DNA from: Eggerthellaceae bacterium
Lineage (GTDB): Bacteria; Actinomycetota; Coriobacteriia; Coriobacteriales; Eggerthellaceae
Direction of reading: 5' to 3'
DNA length: 64,000 bases
NCBI GenBank assembly: GCA_009782615.1
Contig: WRIS01000001.1
Span: 434,001 to 498,000, forward strand
Notes under the pieces: model-generated
What the model saw: only the letters and a program-made list of their open reading frames with translations
Databases searched by the model: none
Told to the model about the DNA's origin: nothing
Made by a program: the position numbers and the translations under genes
Part shown: one piece after another, positions 9,018 through 18,746 of the stretch
Position numbering within the stretch: position 1 is the stretch's first letter
Layout: every line of letters starts with the position of its first letter

Positions 9018-9680
9018 TTATTCTTCGTCGCCTGTGGTGCTTTCATCCCTGCTCGCTGCCGTACGAGCCCGAGCCTGTCTTGCGGCGGAGCGCTGTGAGA
9101 CTGATGAAGAAGTCGAAGACGACTGCGAAGCTTGGGCGCTTTGACCCGCCTGCGACGTTGACGATGATTGCGCGCCTTGAGCCGAAGACGAAGTCGACGT
9201 CGAACGAGTGCGCACGGATGCTGCGGCAGTGCTTGAGCGCCTTGGCGACGGAGAACCTAAGGGTGTTGTGCAATAGGGGCATACCGTCCAAGCAGGATCG
9301 AGCGCCTTGTTGCAGCCACCGCAGAGGTTTTTGAGCTGTGTGTGGCAGTTCGGGCAAATAGCGTAATCGCTTTCAACGGGAAAACCGCAGTTAGCACATT
9401 CGCCATATTTCATCAGTTCGCGCTGCTTAAGGGCAATTTCCAGTTCCTGTTCGTCGCGGTCAATTTGAAGCAAGGGCGGGCGCAAAAGACAGTATGCGAT
9501 AACGCCAACCAACGGCACCAGCGCAACCGCCGCCCAGATGAACCAAAACGATCCGCGTAGATAGGCGTCACGTACCACCCAGACAATTGAAAGGACGTAG
9601 AGTACCACTAACACACCGACAACAAGCTGTAAGGCTGTTTGCAGTTCAGGTGTCCATAACTGTGATAAAAGTTCGCTCAT
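9018..9680 (-). CDS. Membrane protein with PLDc_N-like hairpin, double zinc ribbon and Ser-rich tail
   Basis: A 220-residue protein. Residues about 15-70 form two hydrophobic segments of the PLDc_N type (VVGVLVVLYVLSIVWVVRDA, then FWFIWAAVALVPLVGVIAYCL). They are followed by a short helix and two zinc-ribbon units, CANCGFPVESDYAICPNC and CGGCNKALDPAWTVCPYC. The last 80 residues are a low-complexity Ser/Ala/Gln/Thr tail. The start at 9680 has GAGG upstream; a longer opening to 9731 has none. It probably shares a transcript with thrS. The role is unknown; the ribbons face the cytoplasm if the hairpin is PLDc_N-like. No enzymatic motif is seen. Confidence 0.75.
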   Translation of the reverse strand: MSELLSQLWTPELQTALQLVVGVLVVLYVLSIVWVVRDAYLRGSFWFIWAAVALVPLVGVIAYCLLRPPLLQIDRDEQELEIALKQRELMKYGECANCGFPVESDYAICPNCHTQLKNLCGGCNKALDPAWTVCPYCTTPLGSPSPRRSSTAAASVRTRSTSTSSSAQGAQSSSTSQAGQSAQASQSSSTSSSVSQRSAARQARARTAASRDESTTGDEE

Positions 9681-9804
9681 GGTTTCCTCGTTTTCTTTTT
9701 CCCCTGTCAAGCAGTCTTTCGCTGCCTGCATAAACGCTCTTCAAAAGAGATATTTTCAAAACAGTCAACTATTGTATCAAAGTTGGTCTTTCATAACGCT
9801 AAAC

Positions 9805-12600
9805 TTACCCAATTTCCTCAAGACGCGCGGAGACGCTCACAAACTTGTTTTGGAGTTCTTCGAAACGCGCGCGGTCTTTTTCGACAATGTCGGGTGCCGC
9901 CTTGCTCAAAAAGCCCTCATTGGAAAGTTTCGCTTCAAGTTTTTTCATGTCGACAGCAGTTTTTTGTTGTTCGTTTATCAGGCGGGCGCGTTCAGCTTCG
10001 AAATCAACAAGCCCTGCTAAGGCGATGAAAACTTCTACCCCCGCCACGTGAGCAACACTTGACTCGGACGGCTTTTCCGCGTCGGGCGCGACCGTCAAAG
10101 TCGCAAGGTTCGCCATGTCGTTTAGCAGTCCTCGCTGTTCTTCAAGCAAGGCGCAATCCTCATCCGTTGCCTTTATCGCAATCGAAAGAGGCGTTTTCGG
10201 CGAAATACCATAGCGCGCACGAGCCGAACGAACAGCGGAAACGACTTCAGTCACCATGATGAGCGCCCGTTCTGAGCGCGGGTCGATATATTGAGCGTAC
10301 GCTTGCGCATCGGGCCAGTGCGCTCCAATCAAATACGGCGCATCTTTTTCAGCGGGAAGTTCGCGGTATATCTCTTCGGTGATAAAGGGCATAATCGGGT
10401 GAAGAAGTTTGAGCGCCGTTTCAAGCACAAAGACTAGGTTGCGCTGACAAATCTCGCGGTCGCGGGCATCCCCCGCCAGGCGTCCCTTCGAAAATTCTAT
10501 GTACCAATCGCAAAATTCACTCCAGAAAAACGTGTAGAGCTCACGGGTTATTTCCCCAAATTCATAGTTGTCAAATGCCCGATCAACACGCGCAATCAGT
10601 CCCGCAAGGCGCGAAAATATCCAACGGTCAACGGGCGTTGTTGCCTGCGGAGGACCAGGAACATAGCCTTCCAAATGCATCCCGACGAAACGAGCGGCGT
10701 TGCGAATCTTGTTCGCGAAATTGCGGCTGCTTTCCAGCTTCTTTTCGTTGAATTTCAAGTCTTGCGAGCCAGTCACCTGCATAAGCAACCCGAACCGCAT
10801 TCCATCAGCTCCGTAGTCTTGCATCAAACGCACGGGGTCGACCCCATTGCCGCGCGATTTGCTCATCGGCTTGCCGTCAGAACCCATAACGGTTGGGTGG
10901 ATGATGACATGTTTGAAGGGAACTTCGTTGCAAAAATACATTGACGCCATCACCATGCGCGCAACCCAAAGCCCCATGATGTCACGAGCGGTAGAAAGCA
11001 CCTGTGTGGGATAGGCAAGCTTCAATTCGGGCGCTTCCGTGCCCCCATCTGACCAGCCCATCGTCACAAAAGGCCACAGCTGCGACGAAAACCAGGTGTC
11101 GAGCACGTCTTCATCTTGGCGAAGCACTTTGCCGCAAACAGGACACACACTCAGGTCGTCCATGCTCGCATCTTCGAAGCCGCACGCATCACAGTAAAAG
11201 ATGGGAATGCGATGCCCCCACCACAGTTGGCGCGAAATGCACCAATCTTTGAGGTTTTCCATCCAATCAAGATAGACTTGCTTCCAGCGCGTGGGGAAAA
11301 ACGTCACGCGACCTTCTTCTACCACCTGTGCTGCCGCCGCTTTCAAACGCTCAACCGAAACAAACCATTGTTCAGAAAGCCAGGGTTCGAGTTTGGTGTA
11401 GCAGCGATAACAGGTCATCACGCTGTGGGGGTGTTCTTCGATATGGTCAAGCAAGCCCAATTCTTCAAAGCGAGCAAGCACCGCTTTGCGCGCTTCGTCA
11501 CGGCTTAAGCCGCTAAAATCTCCGAAGCCTTCCACCACGTGCGCCGTTTCGTCAAAAATGTTTATCTTTTCAAGCCCCGCCCGTTCTCCAATCGCATAAT
11601 CGTTTGCATCATGAGCAGGCGTTACCTTTACCAACCCCGTACCAAAGTCAGGGTCGACCACAAAGTCGGACACGATAGGAACTTCCCGATTGACAAGCGG
11701 CAACATGACGGTTTTTCCCACCAGGTGCTTGAGGCGCTTGTCTTTGGGAGATACTGCCACCCCGCTGTCACCCAGCATGGTTTCAGGGCGCGTGGTTGCC
11801 ACAACGATGTAGTCCATCCCCTCAACAGGTTCGGTCAAAGGATAGCGCAAAAACCAAAGTTTTCCCTTTTCATCAATGTAGTCAACTTCGTCGTCAGCAA
11901 TGGCAGTCGTGCAATGCGGACACCAGTTTACGATGCGCTTTCCGCGGAAAATCAGTTCGTCGTGATACCAATCGACAAAAACCTTGCGCACAGCACTCAC
12001 GTATCCTGGCTCAAGCGTGAAGTGTTCGTCCTCGTAATCGCACGATGCACCCATAGCTTTGAGCTGGTTGACGATGGTCGAGCCATATTCGCCATACCAT
12101 TCATAGCAAGCCTCGATAAAGGCTTCGCGTCCGATGGCAAGGCGCGATATTCCCTTTTCAGCAAGCGCTCTGTCAACCCTTGTCTGGGTTGCGATGCCCG
12201 CGTGATCGGTGCCCAACACCCAGCGGGTTTGGAAACCCTGCATACGGGCGCGGCGGATACACGCATCCTGGATGGTGTTGTTGAGAGCATGCCCCATGTG
12301 AAGCACGCCCGTGATATTGGGAGGAGGAATAACGATGGTGTAGGTGTCTTGCGCGTGTTTGCCCCAACCTGCCGAGCGCACAAAAGCGTGTTCTTTCATC
12401 CATGCGTCGAAATACGGCACTTCATGAGCGCTAAAATCAAAATCTATCTTTTTTTCCTGTTCGGTTTTGTTATTGTCCGCGATGGCGTCCGCGGTGGCGT
12501 CCGTGTTGTTGTCCGTGTTGGTGTCCGCGTTATTGTCCGCGGTGGCGTCCGCGGTGGCGTCCGCGGTGGTGCCCGTGTTATTGTCCGTGTTATTGTCCAT
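9805..12600 (-). CDS. valS: Valyl-tRNA synthetase with repeat-derived N-terminal extension
   Basis: Charges tRNA-Val. The 931-residue class-I synthetase has PPPNITGVLHMGHALNNT (HIGH motif, about residue 100), the CP1 editing domain (TTRPETMLGDSGVAV), PMSKSRGNGVDP (KMSKS loop, about 577), an anticodon-binding domain, and a C-terminal coiled arm (ERARLINEQQKTAVDMKKLEAKL). The first 45 or so residues are an unusual Asp/Asn/Thr/Ala repeat encoded by a 12-bp minisatellite. They precede the conserved FDFSAHEVPYFDAWM start of the family, so they are an addition rather than a replacement. It is the last gene of tig-clpP-clpX-valS, 20 nt after clpX. Confidence 0.95.
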   Translation of the reverse strand: MDNNTDNNTGTTADATADATADNNADTNTDNNTDATADAIADNNKTEQEKKIDFDFSAHEVPYFDAWMKEHAFVRSAGWGKHAQDTYTIVIPPPNITGVLHMGHALNNTIQDACIRRARMQGFQTRWVLGTDHAGIATQTRVDRALAEKGISRLAIGREAFIEACYEWYGEYGSTIVNQLKAMGASCDYEDEHFTLEPGYVSAVRKVFVDWYHDELIFRGKRIVNWCPHCTTAIADDEVDYIDEKGKLWFLRYPLTEPVEGMDYIVVATTRPETMLGDSGVAVSPKDKRLKHLVGKTVMLPLVNREVPIVSDFVVDPDFGTGLVKVTPAHDANDYAIGERAGLEKINIFDETAHVVEGFGDFSGLSRDEARKAVLARFEELGLLDHIEEHPHSVMTCYRCYTKLEPWLSEQWFVSVERLKAAAAQVVEEGRVTFFPTRWKQVYLDWMENLKDWCISRQLWWGHRIPIFYCDACGFEDASMDDLSVCPVCGKVLRQDEDVLDTWFSSQLWPFVTMGWSDGGTEAPELKLAYPTQVLSTARDIMGLWVARMVMASMYFCNEVPFKHVIIHPTVMGSDGKPMSKSRGNGVDPVRLMQDYGADGMRFGLLMQVTGSQDLKFNEKKLESSRNFANKIRNAARFVGMHLEGYVPGPPQATTPVDRWIFSRLAGLIARVDRAFDNYEFGEITRELYTFFWSEFCDWYIEFSKGRLAGDARDREICQRNLVFVLETALKLLHPIMPFITEEIYRELPAEKDAPYLIGAHWPDAQAYAQYIDPRSERALIMVTEVVSAVRSARARYGISPKTPLSIAIKATDEDCALLEEQRGLLNDMANLATLTVAPDAEKPSESSVAHVAGVEVFIALAGLVDFEAERARLINEQQKTAVDMKKLEAKLSNEGFLSKAAPDIVEKDRARFEELQNKFVSVSARLEEIG
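12472..12600. repeat. Coding minisatellite at the 5' end of valS
   Basis: About ten imperfect units of 12 bp, each four codons beginning with GAC and usually ending in GCG or ACG. They encode D-N-N-T, D-A-T-A and similar units. The unit length is a multiple of three, so copy-number change alters protein length without breaking the frame. Confidence 0.8.
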
Positions 12601-12620
12601 GTCTTTTGCCCTATATACCC

Positions 12621-14081
12621 TTATGCACTCTGTTTCCGTGAAGCCTTTGAAGCTTTCGCTGTTTCTTGGCTTGTAATTTTAGGTTTCGTTTCGCCCGTTA
12701 TGTCGCTTTCGCGCAAAACCACCTTTGTGGCGTTTTCTTGTTCGGGCAGGTCATACATCACATCCTGAAGAACGCGCTCGCAGATGGAGCGCAATCCTCT
12801 AGCACCCGTGCCGTGTTCGACCGATTCACGAGCGATGGCGCGCAGGGCGTCTCTTTCGAAAATCAATTCCGCGTCTTCGAATTCAAACAGGCGCTTGTAT
12901 TGTTTCACCAAAGCATTTTTCGGCTCGGTAAGTATCATGACCAGGTTATCTTCGGAAAGTTCGGAAAGCGCCGTAACAACGGGAATGCGCCCCACAAATT
13001 CGGGAATCATACCGTATTTGTTCAAATCTTCAGGCAAGACCTTCGCCAAAAGCTCCGCTTCGGCGTGCTTTTTGGATTCGGGAAGTTCCGAATTGAAGCC
13101 CAGCCCGCTTTTGCCTACGCGCTGCGCCACAATATCAGCAAGCCCGACAAAAGCGCCGCCCAAGATGAACAGGATGTTTGTCGTATCAATGTGAAGAAGT
13201 TCTTGCTGCGGATGCTTGCGCCCCCCTTGCGGCGGAACGCTTGCTTGTGTGCCTTCGACGATTTTCAGCAAAGCCTGCTGTACGCCCTCGCCCGACACGT
13301 CGCGCGTGATAGAAAGGTTTTCTGCCTTGCGCGCGATTTTGTCGATTTCATCAATATAGATAATTCCCAGTTCAGAACGGGGAATGTCCAAATCCGCTGC
13401 CGTGATAAGCTTGAGAAGGATATTTTCGACATCTTCGCCGACATACCCTGCTTCGGTCAGCGTGGTGGCATCCGCAATCGCGAAGGGCACCCGCAAAGAA
13501 CGGGCAAGGGTTTGGGCGAGCAGCGTTTTGCCCGTACCCGTCGGTCCCAGCAACATGATATTGCTTTTTGCCAGTTCAACATCGTTTTCTTTGAGGTCAA
13601 AACCCATACTGATGCGCTTGTAGTGGTTATATACCGCCACCGAAAGCGCGCGTTTTGCATCTTCTTGACCAACTACGTGTTCGGAGAGTTTTTCATAGAG
13701 TTCGCGCGGGGTAGGAAGATTCTCAAGAATTGATTCGGGGCTTTCGGCAGGGGCGGCTGACGTGGCGGCTGACGTGGTAGAACCTGCTGATGCAGCAGAA
13801 CCACCCGAAATAGGCGCCCTTCCTTCCCTTTTGTGCTGTGCACCGTGCGCGGCGTGCGAAGGAGTCGACGAAGTCCTCGAAGGGGGTCTCGTCGGGTCAA
13901 AGCCCAAATCCTGAATCATGGCTTCGGCACAAACAGAAATACATTCATCACAGATATAGATGTCGTTAGGTCCTGAAATCAGCGCCGCAACTTGATGAGG
14001 CGCTTTGCCGCAGAAGGTGCAGGATATTCTCGCTGAACCGTCGTCGGTTTCCCAGGGATTGTTTTTGCGATTATCAGACAT
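12621..14081 (-). CDS. clpX: ClpX, ATPase subunit of the Clp protease
   Basis: AAA+ unfoldase that feeds substrates to ClpP. The 486-residue protein has the N-terminal zinc-binding domain ([11 protein letters not shown] ... CDECISVC), Walker [13 protein letters not shown] (about 179-190), Walker [12 protein letters not shown], and the sensor-2 region [23 protein letters not shown]. The linker between the zinc domain and the ATPase is longer than usual and rich in Ser/Ala/Thr. The C-terminus ends in a short Lys/Ser/Ala tail. The ATG overlaps the clpP stop by one base (TAATG), giving coupled synthesis of protease and unfoldase. Confidence 0.96.
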   Translation of the reverse strand: MSDNRKNNPWETDDGSARISCTFCGKAPHQVAALISGPNDIYICDECISVCAEAMIQDLGFDPTRPPSRTSSTPSHAAHGAQHKREGRAPISGGSAASAGSTTSAATSAAPAESPESILENLPTPRELYEKLSEHVVGQEDAKRALSVAVYNHYKRISMGFDLKENDVELAKSNIMLLGPTGTGKTLLAQTLARSLRVPFAIADATTLTEAGYVGEDVENILLKLITAADLDIPRSELGIIYIDEIDKIARKAENLSITRDVSGEGVQQALLKIVEGTQASVPPQGGRKHPQQELLHIDTTNILFILGGAFVGLADIVAQRVGKSGLGFNSELPESKKHAEAELLAKVLPEDLNKYGMIPEFVGRIPVVTALSELSEDNLVMILTEPKNALVKQYKRLFEFEDAELIFERDALRAIARESVEHGTGARGLRSICERVLQDVMYDLPEQENATKVVLRESDITGETKPKITSQETAKASKASRKQSA

Positions 14082-14713
14082 TATTTGCTCTTCTTGTTTT
14101 GTGTTGCGCCCGGTCGAGCGGATGCAATTTTGTCGATGATGCCATAAGCAAGTGCTTCGTCGGCGGTCATGTAATGGTCGCGTTCGGTGTCCTCTTGAAT
14201 CTTTTCAAGCGATTGACCCGTTGCCTCTGCCAAAATATTGTTGAGGCGCTTGCGCGTTTTGAACATGAAATCGGCAACAATGGCAATCTCGGTCTGCTGA
14301 CCTTGCGCCCCGCCCGAAGGCTGATGAATGAGTATCATCGAATTGGGCAAAGCAAGCCTTTTCCCTTTTGCGCCGCCTGCCAAAAGCACGGCGCCCATTG
14401 AAGCGCATTGCCCCAGGCAGATGGTAGATACATCGCACTTGATGAAGTTCATCGTGTCAAGAATCGCAAGACCCGCCGTGACTGAACCCCCAGGAGAATT
14501 GATGTAGAGCGAAATATCCTTGTCGGGATCAGCGCTTTCCAAGTGCAGCAGCTGTGCTACCACCGAATTTGCTACGTGGTCATCAACCGCTTCGCCTAAA
14601 AAGATAATCCGTTCATTTAAGAGGCGCGAATAAATATCATAGCTACGCTCGCCCCGCGGGGATTGTTCGATAACGTAGGGAATCAACGCTGATTGGATGG
14701 TTTCGTGAGTCAT
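14081..14713 (-). CDS. clpP: ClpP, proteolytic subunit of the Clp protease
   Basis: Serine peptidase forming the tetradecameric chamber for ClpX. The 210-residue protein has the catalytic Ser in [14 protein letters not shown] (about residue 103), His in [14 protein letters not shown] and Asp in [19 protein letters not shown]. The N-terminal [22 protein letters not shown] is the normal processed start of the family. It lies between tig and clpX, the widely conserved order. Only one clpP is seen here; many Actinomycetota have two. Confidence 0.96.
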   Translation of the reverse strand: MTHETIQSALIPYVIEQSPRGERSYDIYSRLLNERIIFLGEAVDDHVANSVVAQLLHLESADPDKDISLYINSPGGSVTAGLAILDTMNFIKCDVSTICLGQCASMGAVLLAGGAKGKRLALPNSMILIHQPSGGAQGQQTEIAIVADFMFKTRKRLNNILAEATGQSLEKIQEDTERDHYMTADEALAYGIIDKIASARPGATQNKKSK

Positions 14714-14763
14714 GTTTCCTCGTTTCTGCTGCGGTTAAGCATGCTGTGTGTTTGGTAGAACCT

Positions 14764-16191
14764 TTATTGTTTGCCCTCTTTGCTTTTGGCGGTTTTTTCG
14801 GGTGTGTCGGATTTTTTCGCTGCGGCAGGCTTTTTGCTTTCGGCAGGCTTTTTGGCTGCGGCAGGCTTTTTAGCTGCGTCTGATTTTTCGGTTACGACGG
14901 CGCTCTCAAGCACATCGGCAATCGCGCGGGAGCGCAACATTCCCTCGCGCAAAGTGTGGAGCCTCCCGCTTGCACGCCATTCGGCTTCGAGCTTCTTGGG
15001 GTTTTCAACTCCGCTGTTCGCGAACTCTTGCGTGAGATCTGCTTCGCTTATCTCCATCTTCTTCTGTTGCGCCCAAGCATCCAGCGCCAAATCTTGCTTC
15101 ACGACCTCAAAGGCTTGGGTTTTCACGTCGTCTCTGAATTGTTCCATGCTCAAACCCACTTGCGCCAAATAGGCATCCATGGTCATGCCTTGTGCCTGTA
15201 ATTGCTGGAAGAAGTTCTGAAGCAAATCGCCTTCGTTTGCTTCAACCATCGATTCAGGAATGTCGCCCTTAAGGCGGCTTGCCAATTCGTCAAGAGCCTG
15301 ATTTTCTTTCATGCGCGGCAAGGCTTCTTGTTTGGAATTCACGATTGAATCAGCAATGCGCGTTTTGAGGTCCTCAAGGCTTTCGAAACCGCAGGTTGTC
15401 GTTGCCCATTCTTCCGTCACTTCAGGCAATACCTTTTCTTTGACGGCGTGTACCTCGACCACAAAATGCACTTTGTCGTGCTGACCTGCAACCGAAGGCA
15501 AACCTGCTACAAGACCGTCTTTGAAGTCAAGGTCGAAGTCTGCTTTTTGCCCTTTTTTCAGCCCGACGAGGTGTTCGTCGAATTCTGCGGGGAACAGCCC
15601 CGAACCCAAAACGTACAAGCGCGATTCAGAACTAAGGGAATCGATTGCTGCGCCCTGTTCGTCAGTTGCTATCAGCGAAATATCGGCAACGCCTTTTTCC
15701 TCAAGTTTTTTGCTCGGGGCGGCATCTTCGAATTCAAAATAGTGCTCGCGAAGGCTGTCGATTTGTAGGTTGATTTCTTCATCAGTTGCGCCTTCACTCG
15801 GAAGTTCAACTTCGATTGGGTCATAGCTGCTCAATTCAAAGTTAGGCTTTTTCGTGAATTTGGCGACGAAGCTGAAGGGCTTGCCCGCTTCAACCAAAGA
15901 TTCCTGATCCTCGAATTCGGGTTGCGAAATAGGGATAATGCCACTTTCGTCAATGGCAAGAGGATAGGTTTCTTTGATGACATCGTCGGTAACGGTTGCG
16001 AGAATGGTCTCGGCGCCCAAGGCGTTGTCGATAACCGGACGAGGTGCTTTTCCACGCCGAAATCCTGGGAAATTGTATCGGTAAGCGAAGTCTTTATAGG
16101 TTTTTTTGATGCGTTCATCAATTTCTTTTGCATCAATCGTAATCGCTATTTTTACCTCGTTGTCCTTTAGTTCTTCGACAGTTGTTTTCAC
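14764..16191 (-). CDS. tig: Trigger factor, ribosome-associated chaperone and prolyl isomerase
   Basis: Binds nascent chains at the ribosome exit. The 475-residue protein has the ribosome-binding domain with the signature region YNFPGFRRGKAPRPVIDN, an FKBP-type isomerase domain in the middle, and the helical C-terminal arms. The tail is an added low-complexity region of repeated AAKKPAESKKPA-type units (about residues 440-475), encoded by a short direct repeat. The start is a GTG with GGAGG nine bases upstream. It opens the tig-clpP-clpX-valS block. Confidence 0.95.
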   Translation of the reverse strand: MKTTVEELKDNEVKIAITIDAKEIDERIKKTYKDFAYRYNFPGFRRGKAPRPVIDNALGAETILATVTDDVIKETYPLAIDESGIIPISQPEFEDQESLVEAGKPFSFVAKFTKKPNFELSSYDPIEVELPSEGATDEEINLQIDSLREHYFEFEDAAPSKKLEEKGVADISLIATDEQGAAIDSLSSESRLYVLGSGLFPAEFDEHLVGLKKGQKADFDLDFKDGLVAGLPSVAGQHDKVHFVVEVHAVKEKVLPEVTEEWATTTCGFESLEDLKTRIADSIVNSKQEALPRMKENQALDELASRLKGDIPESMVEANEGDLLQNFFQQLQAQGMTMDAYLAQVGLSMEQFRDDVKTQAFEVVKQDLALDAWAQQKKMEISEADLTQEFANSGVENPKKLEAEWRASGRLHTLREGMLRSRAIADVLESAVVTEKSDAAKKPAAAKKPAESKKPAAAKKSDTPEKTAKSKEGKQ

Positions 16192-16632
16192 GAATCATAT
16201 CCTCCATCTTTTTCCGTTCGGCACGGCTCATCATATCCGCAGATGCAGCTCGCAAGATTCTTCGAATCTCTTGTGCAGACAAAACTGCACATACCAGTTC
16301 AGAATTATCTCATAGTGGAGTCAATTATGAAAGGAACCTACAAGAACACAACAGTTTATGCGAGTTTTCAGTCGAAATGCAACACAACGGTTTAGCGCGC
16401 GTAAAGTTCGACGATTTGCCAAGCGCGGCGAGCGAAGGGGTATGGCAATCCGAGAGTTGTTCTCATTGCGGGCTTGACCCGCAATCTTCGTGTTGCTTTT
16501 TCAGAAATGTTTCACGTGAAACATTTGTACGCTTTTTACCCTCCGTCGTTGCAAGAAACGCAGTGACGAAACAACCTAGTCGTTGATGTGTGGGTTGATG
16601 CTCCCACGTTGTTGCAAAGGAAAGATTGCGGG
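16192..16632. other. Intergenic region with parS site and repeat hairpins
   Basis: No gene is supported in these 441 bp. Near the tig start there is a 7-bp hairpin (TGTGCAG/CTGCACA, about 16271-16290). Further left are a hairpin repeat ATTGCGGG-CTTGA-CCCGCAAT (16465-16485), the parS palindrome, and a fragment of the family-B repeat (16564-16590). The tig promoter must lie at its left end, but no strong -35/-10 pair is evident. Confidence 0.7.
16508..16523. promoter_or_regulatory. parS chromosome partition site (ParB binding)
   Basis: TGTTTCACGTGAAACA at this position equals the canonical bacterial parS consensus, and the palindrome extends perfectly to 22 bp (16505-16526). ParB-family proteins load at such sites and spread, which organises the origin region. 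Their density near oriC suggests this window is origin-proximal; parA/parB are not in the window. Confidence 0.92.
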
Positions 16633-16645
16633 TCAAGCCCGCAAT
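16625..16645. repeat. Hairpin repeat overlapping the 3' end of the LRR surface gene
   Basis: ATTGCGGG-TCAAG-CCCGCAAT is an 8-bp stem with 5-base loop. It is the inverted counterpart of 16465-16485. It supplies the last codons (PLRA and stop) of the leucine-rich-repeat surface gene, showing that the repeat landed in, or now defines, that gene end. There is no T-run, so terminator activity is uncertain. Confidence 0.6.
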
Positions 16646-17739
16646 GGCGCGCGCACGCGACGATTCGCAAACGCTACCATTGCACCACTTATAGCAAGGA
16701 TCCCTAAGAGAGCCTTGACGAGAGCATTGGTGGCATCCCCCGTTTGGGGAAGGCTCTTGCCTTCTTCAGCAGGCGCGCCTGGGGCACCTGGAGAAGCGTT
16801 TTGCGGCAATACTTGCCCAGTATGACCAGCTTGCGCAAGCCATGCTTCAAGGGTTGCAGTATCGGCAATATAGCTTAGCTGACACCATAAGATAGTCAGA
16901 CTCGTGTTTTTGCTTATGTCAAGCGCGGTAAGATTATTGTAGGAGCAATCCAGAGAGTATAGCCCTGAATTCTTGCTTACATCAAGAACTTTGAGTTGGT
17001 TTTGAGAGCAATTAAGATACGTTAGGTTTACGTTGTTGCTTACGTCAAGAGCGGTGAGTCGGTTGGCATGGCAGTACAGCGACCGCAAATCCGCATTCTT
17101 GCTCACATCGAAAGCGGTGATCTGATTGGCAGAACAATCAAAGTCTTTTAGTTTGGTGTTTTGGCTTACATCAAGACTGGTGAGACGGTTGCCCCAGCAA
17201 AACAACTGCTGCAAATTCGCGTTCTTGCTCACATCGAGAGTCGAAAGTTTGTTGGAAGCACAATTGAAAGACTCTAAAGCGGTGCAGGCGCTGACGTCGA
17301 GTGTTTCTAAGCCCTGATCATAGAAGTTAATGTATATAACCTCTTCCCCACCAAGGGTTGCGGGAACAACAACGTTTTTGGAAGTACCTATATACTGTTT
17401 GACATAGGCACCATAGCCAAAATACCAACTCATTATTCCCTCTGCTATTTCATAGTCAAAATCGCTTTCAGGGTTTGCTAAAGGAGTAAGCGCGATTTCT
17501 TCTGCCGCAAGAAGCGCTTCCTCGGGTGCTACGGTATCGCCCGCGTTCATTTCGTCCGCTTCAACACCTTCAACATCTGCTTCTGCAACTTCATCGGGAC
17601 TTGCAAGGTCCTCGACTTCAAGCAAAGATGCCCCGTCCACAAGTTCATTGGCGATTGCCCACACAGGCAACGAGAGAGCAACGGTTAACACTACTACCAA
17701 CGCGAATACAAAAGCCCCGCTTTTCCTCAAGGTACTCAT
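16633..17739 (-). CDS. LPXTG-anchored leucine-rich-repeat surface protein
   Basis: A 368-residue secreted protein. Residues 1-31 form a signal peptide (positively charged start, then GAFVFALVVVLTVALSLPVWA). An acidic linker follows, then about eight leucine-rich repeats of roughly 21 residues with the pattern LDVSKNxxLxxLxCxxNxLT (about 140-300), internalin-like but each with a conserved Cys. The C-terminus has a sortase signal SLPQTGD (about 328), a hydrophobic segment and Arg residues. It is therefore predicted to be covalently anchored to the cell wall and to mediate binding to an unknown ligand. AAGGAG lies nine bases before the ATG. The gene stands alone. Confidence 0.9.
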   Translation of the reverse strand: MSTLRKSGAFVFALVVVLTVALSLPVWAIANELVDGASLLEVEDLASPDEVAEADVEGVEADEMNAGDTVAPEEALLAAEEIALTPLANPESDFDYEIAEGIMSWYFGYGAYVKQYIGTSKNVVVPATLGGEEVIYINFYDQGLETLDVSACTALESFNCASNKLSTLDVSKNANLQQLFCWGNRLTSLDVSQNTKLKDFDCSANQITAFDVSKNADLRSLYCHANRLTALDVSNNVNLTYLNCSQNQLKVLDVSKNSGLYSLDCSYNNLTALDISKNTSLTILWCQLSYIADTATLEAWLAQAGHTGQVLPQNASPGAPGAPAEEGKSLPQTGDATNALVKALLGILAISGAMVAFANRRVRAPLRA

Positions 17740-18096
17740 ACGGCGTAGCTCCTTCTTTTCCTCTAGTCCTCATAAAGTACAAAACCCCTGATGGTGCTAC
17801 GTGCTAAAATCTCTACTTTTTGGCACAGGACGATTCGCATGAAAAACGGCGAAGCGACAAAGTTTTGCCCTTTATATCCTATGAAATATATTAGCGGAAA
17901 TCCGCCTGATTTTCTCGAAAATCCTCGAAATAAAATAGCGGACAGAAGATATGGCCAATTCGACAACGAGTCGGTTGGAGACACCTTGATACCCAGCATC
18001 GAGGCGGCTTTTGCTCATATAAAAGCAACCCAGACGCAAGGAAGCGCCAGGGGTAGGTGCATCCTGCTCCGTCCCAGCGCTTCAATGCTTATTATC
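17740..18096. other. Gene-free spacer between LRR surface gene and orphan nuclease gene
   Basis: These 357 bp contain no frame with a credible ribosome site and protein-like composition. The left end is the leader of the LRR gene. No terminator, RNA gene or repeat copy is evident beyond short A/T-rich inverted stretches near 17910-17935. Confidence 0.5.
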
Positions 18097-18498
18097 CTAC
18101 AGTGCAGCAGGCTTGATGTCAATCACGGTTCCGTAACGATTGATAAATACTATCTGCTTGATTGCTGACGATTTATAGAGTTGCCGAGACAGTTCGCGCT
18201 CAATTGACTTGTCATGCACATGCTTCATCCTTCTGGAGTCAAACACGATTCTATCGCATTGGGAAATAGCCTTTTTCAGGTTCCTCTCTACAGCAGCCAT
18301 CTTTGCTGATGTGGGAGCCTTGAACTCAAAGCGAACGCCATCGAGTGTTACATCATGCGTCTTTTCTCCAATGATATTGCTTGTGGGGACAAACTTTACC
18401 GTATATCCAGCATCGGCAAGCGACTGAGCCGTCTGGTACTCATGCGTCCATACGTTAACACCACTCGGGATGATGATATGTCCTTCTGATTTTTGCAT
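18097..18498 (-). CDS. Orphan CdiA-CT-like nuclease domain protein
   Basis: A 133-residue protein without signal peptide. The layout HEYQTAQSLADAGYTVKFVP, then HDVTLDGVRFEFKAPTS, then a helix with NLKKAISQCDRIVFDSRRM resembles the C-terminal tRNase domain of CdiA-type contact-dependent toxins, a PD-(D/E)xK-like fold. Asp in HDV and EFK would be the catalytic set. This assignment rests on recalled family pattern, not on a search. It stands alone: no delivery protein or obvious immunity gene is adjacent. Free-standing members of this family occur in Gram-positives, so it may act as a small intracellular nuclease or be the remnant of a toxin cassette. Confidence 0.6.
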   Translation of the reverse strand: MQKSEGHIIIPSGVNVWTHEYQTAQSLADAGYTVKFVPTSNIIGEKTHDVTLDGVRFEFKAPTSAKMAAVERNLKKAISQCDRIVFDSRRMKHVHDKSIERELSRQLYKSSAIKQIVFINRYGTVIDIKPAAL

Positions 18499-18746
18499 TT
18501 AGCCATTGTAGCAGCGTGCGTGCTTCTGATGCTCCTCGTCACAAACTTTCATATCGCATAAACAGCGCCCGTCTGTGGACAGGTGTGAGTATTAGGCGTC
18601 GCAATCAATGTCGTACTCGTGGGTAGCAAAATGGCAAATCGGAGCGGTAGTGCTGTTCCCTACAAGGATGGATGAGCTGGAGCCGCCGCCGAAACGATGC
18701 CGACTACGCAACGGTTGGTGCGGCGATTCCTCGCAACGACAAAAAA

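Noticed and set aside
11539-12768. Plus-strand frame of 409 codons opposite valS
   Set aside because: A shadow frame of valS; the Val/Arg/Gly repeats come from the valS minisatellite read on the other strand.
12666-13733. Plus-strand frame of 355 codons opposite clpX
   Set aside because: Antisense shadow of the strongly supported clpX gene.
16182-16586. Plus-strand frame of 134 codons over the parS region
   Set aside because: It is built from intergenic repeats and the parS palindrome; no ribosome site or protein-like pattern.
17791-18168. Plus-strand frame of 125 codons in the spacer right of the LRR surface gene
   Set aside because: No ribosome-binding site, mixed composition without hydrophobic or domain pattern, and its 3' end overlaps the nuclease-domain gene on the other strand.
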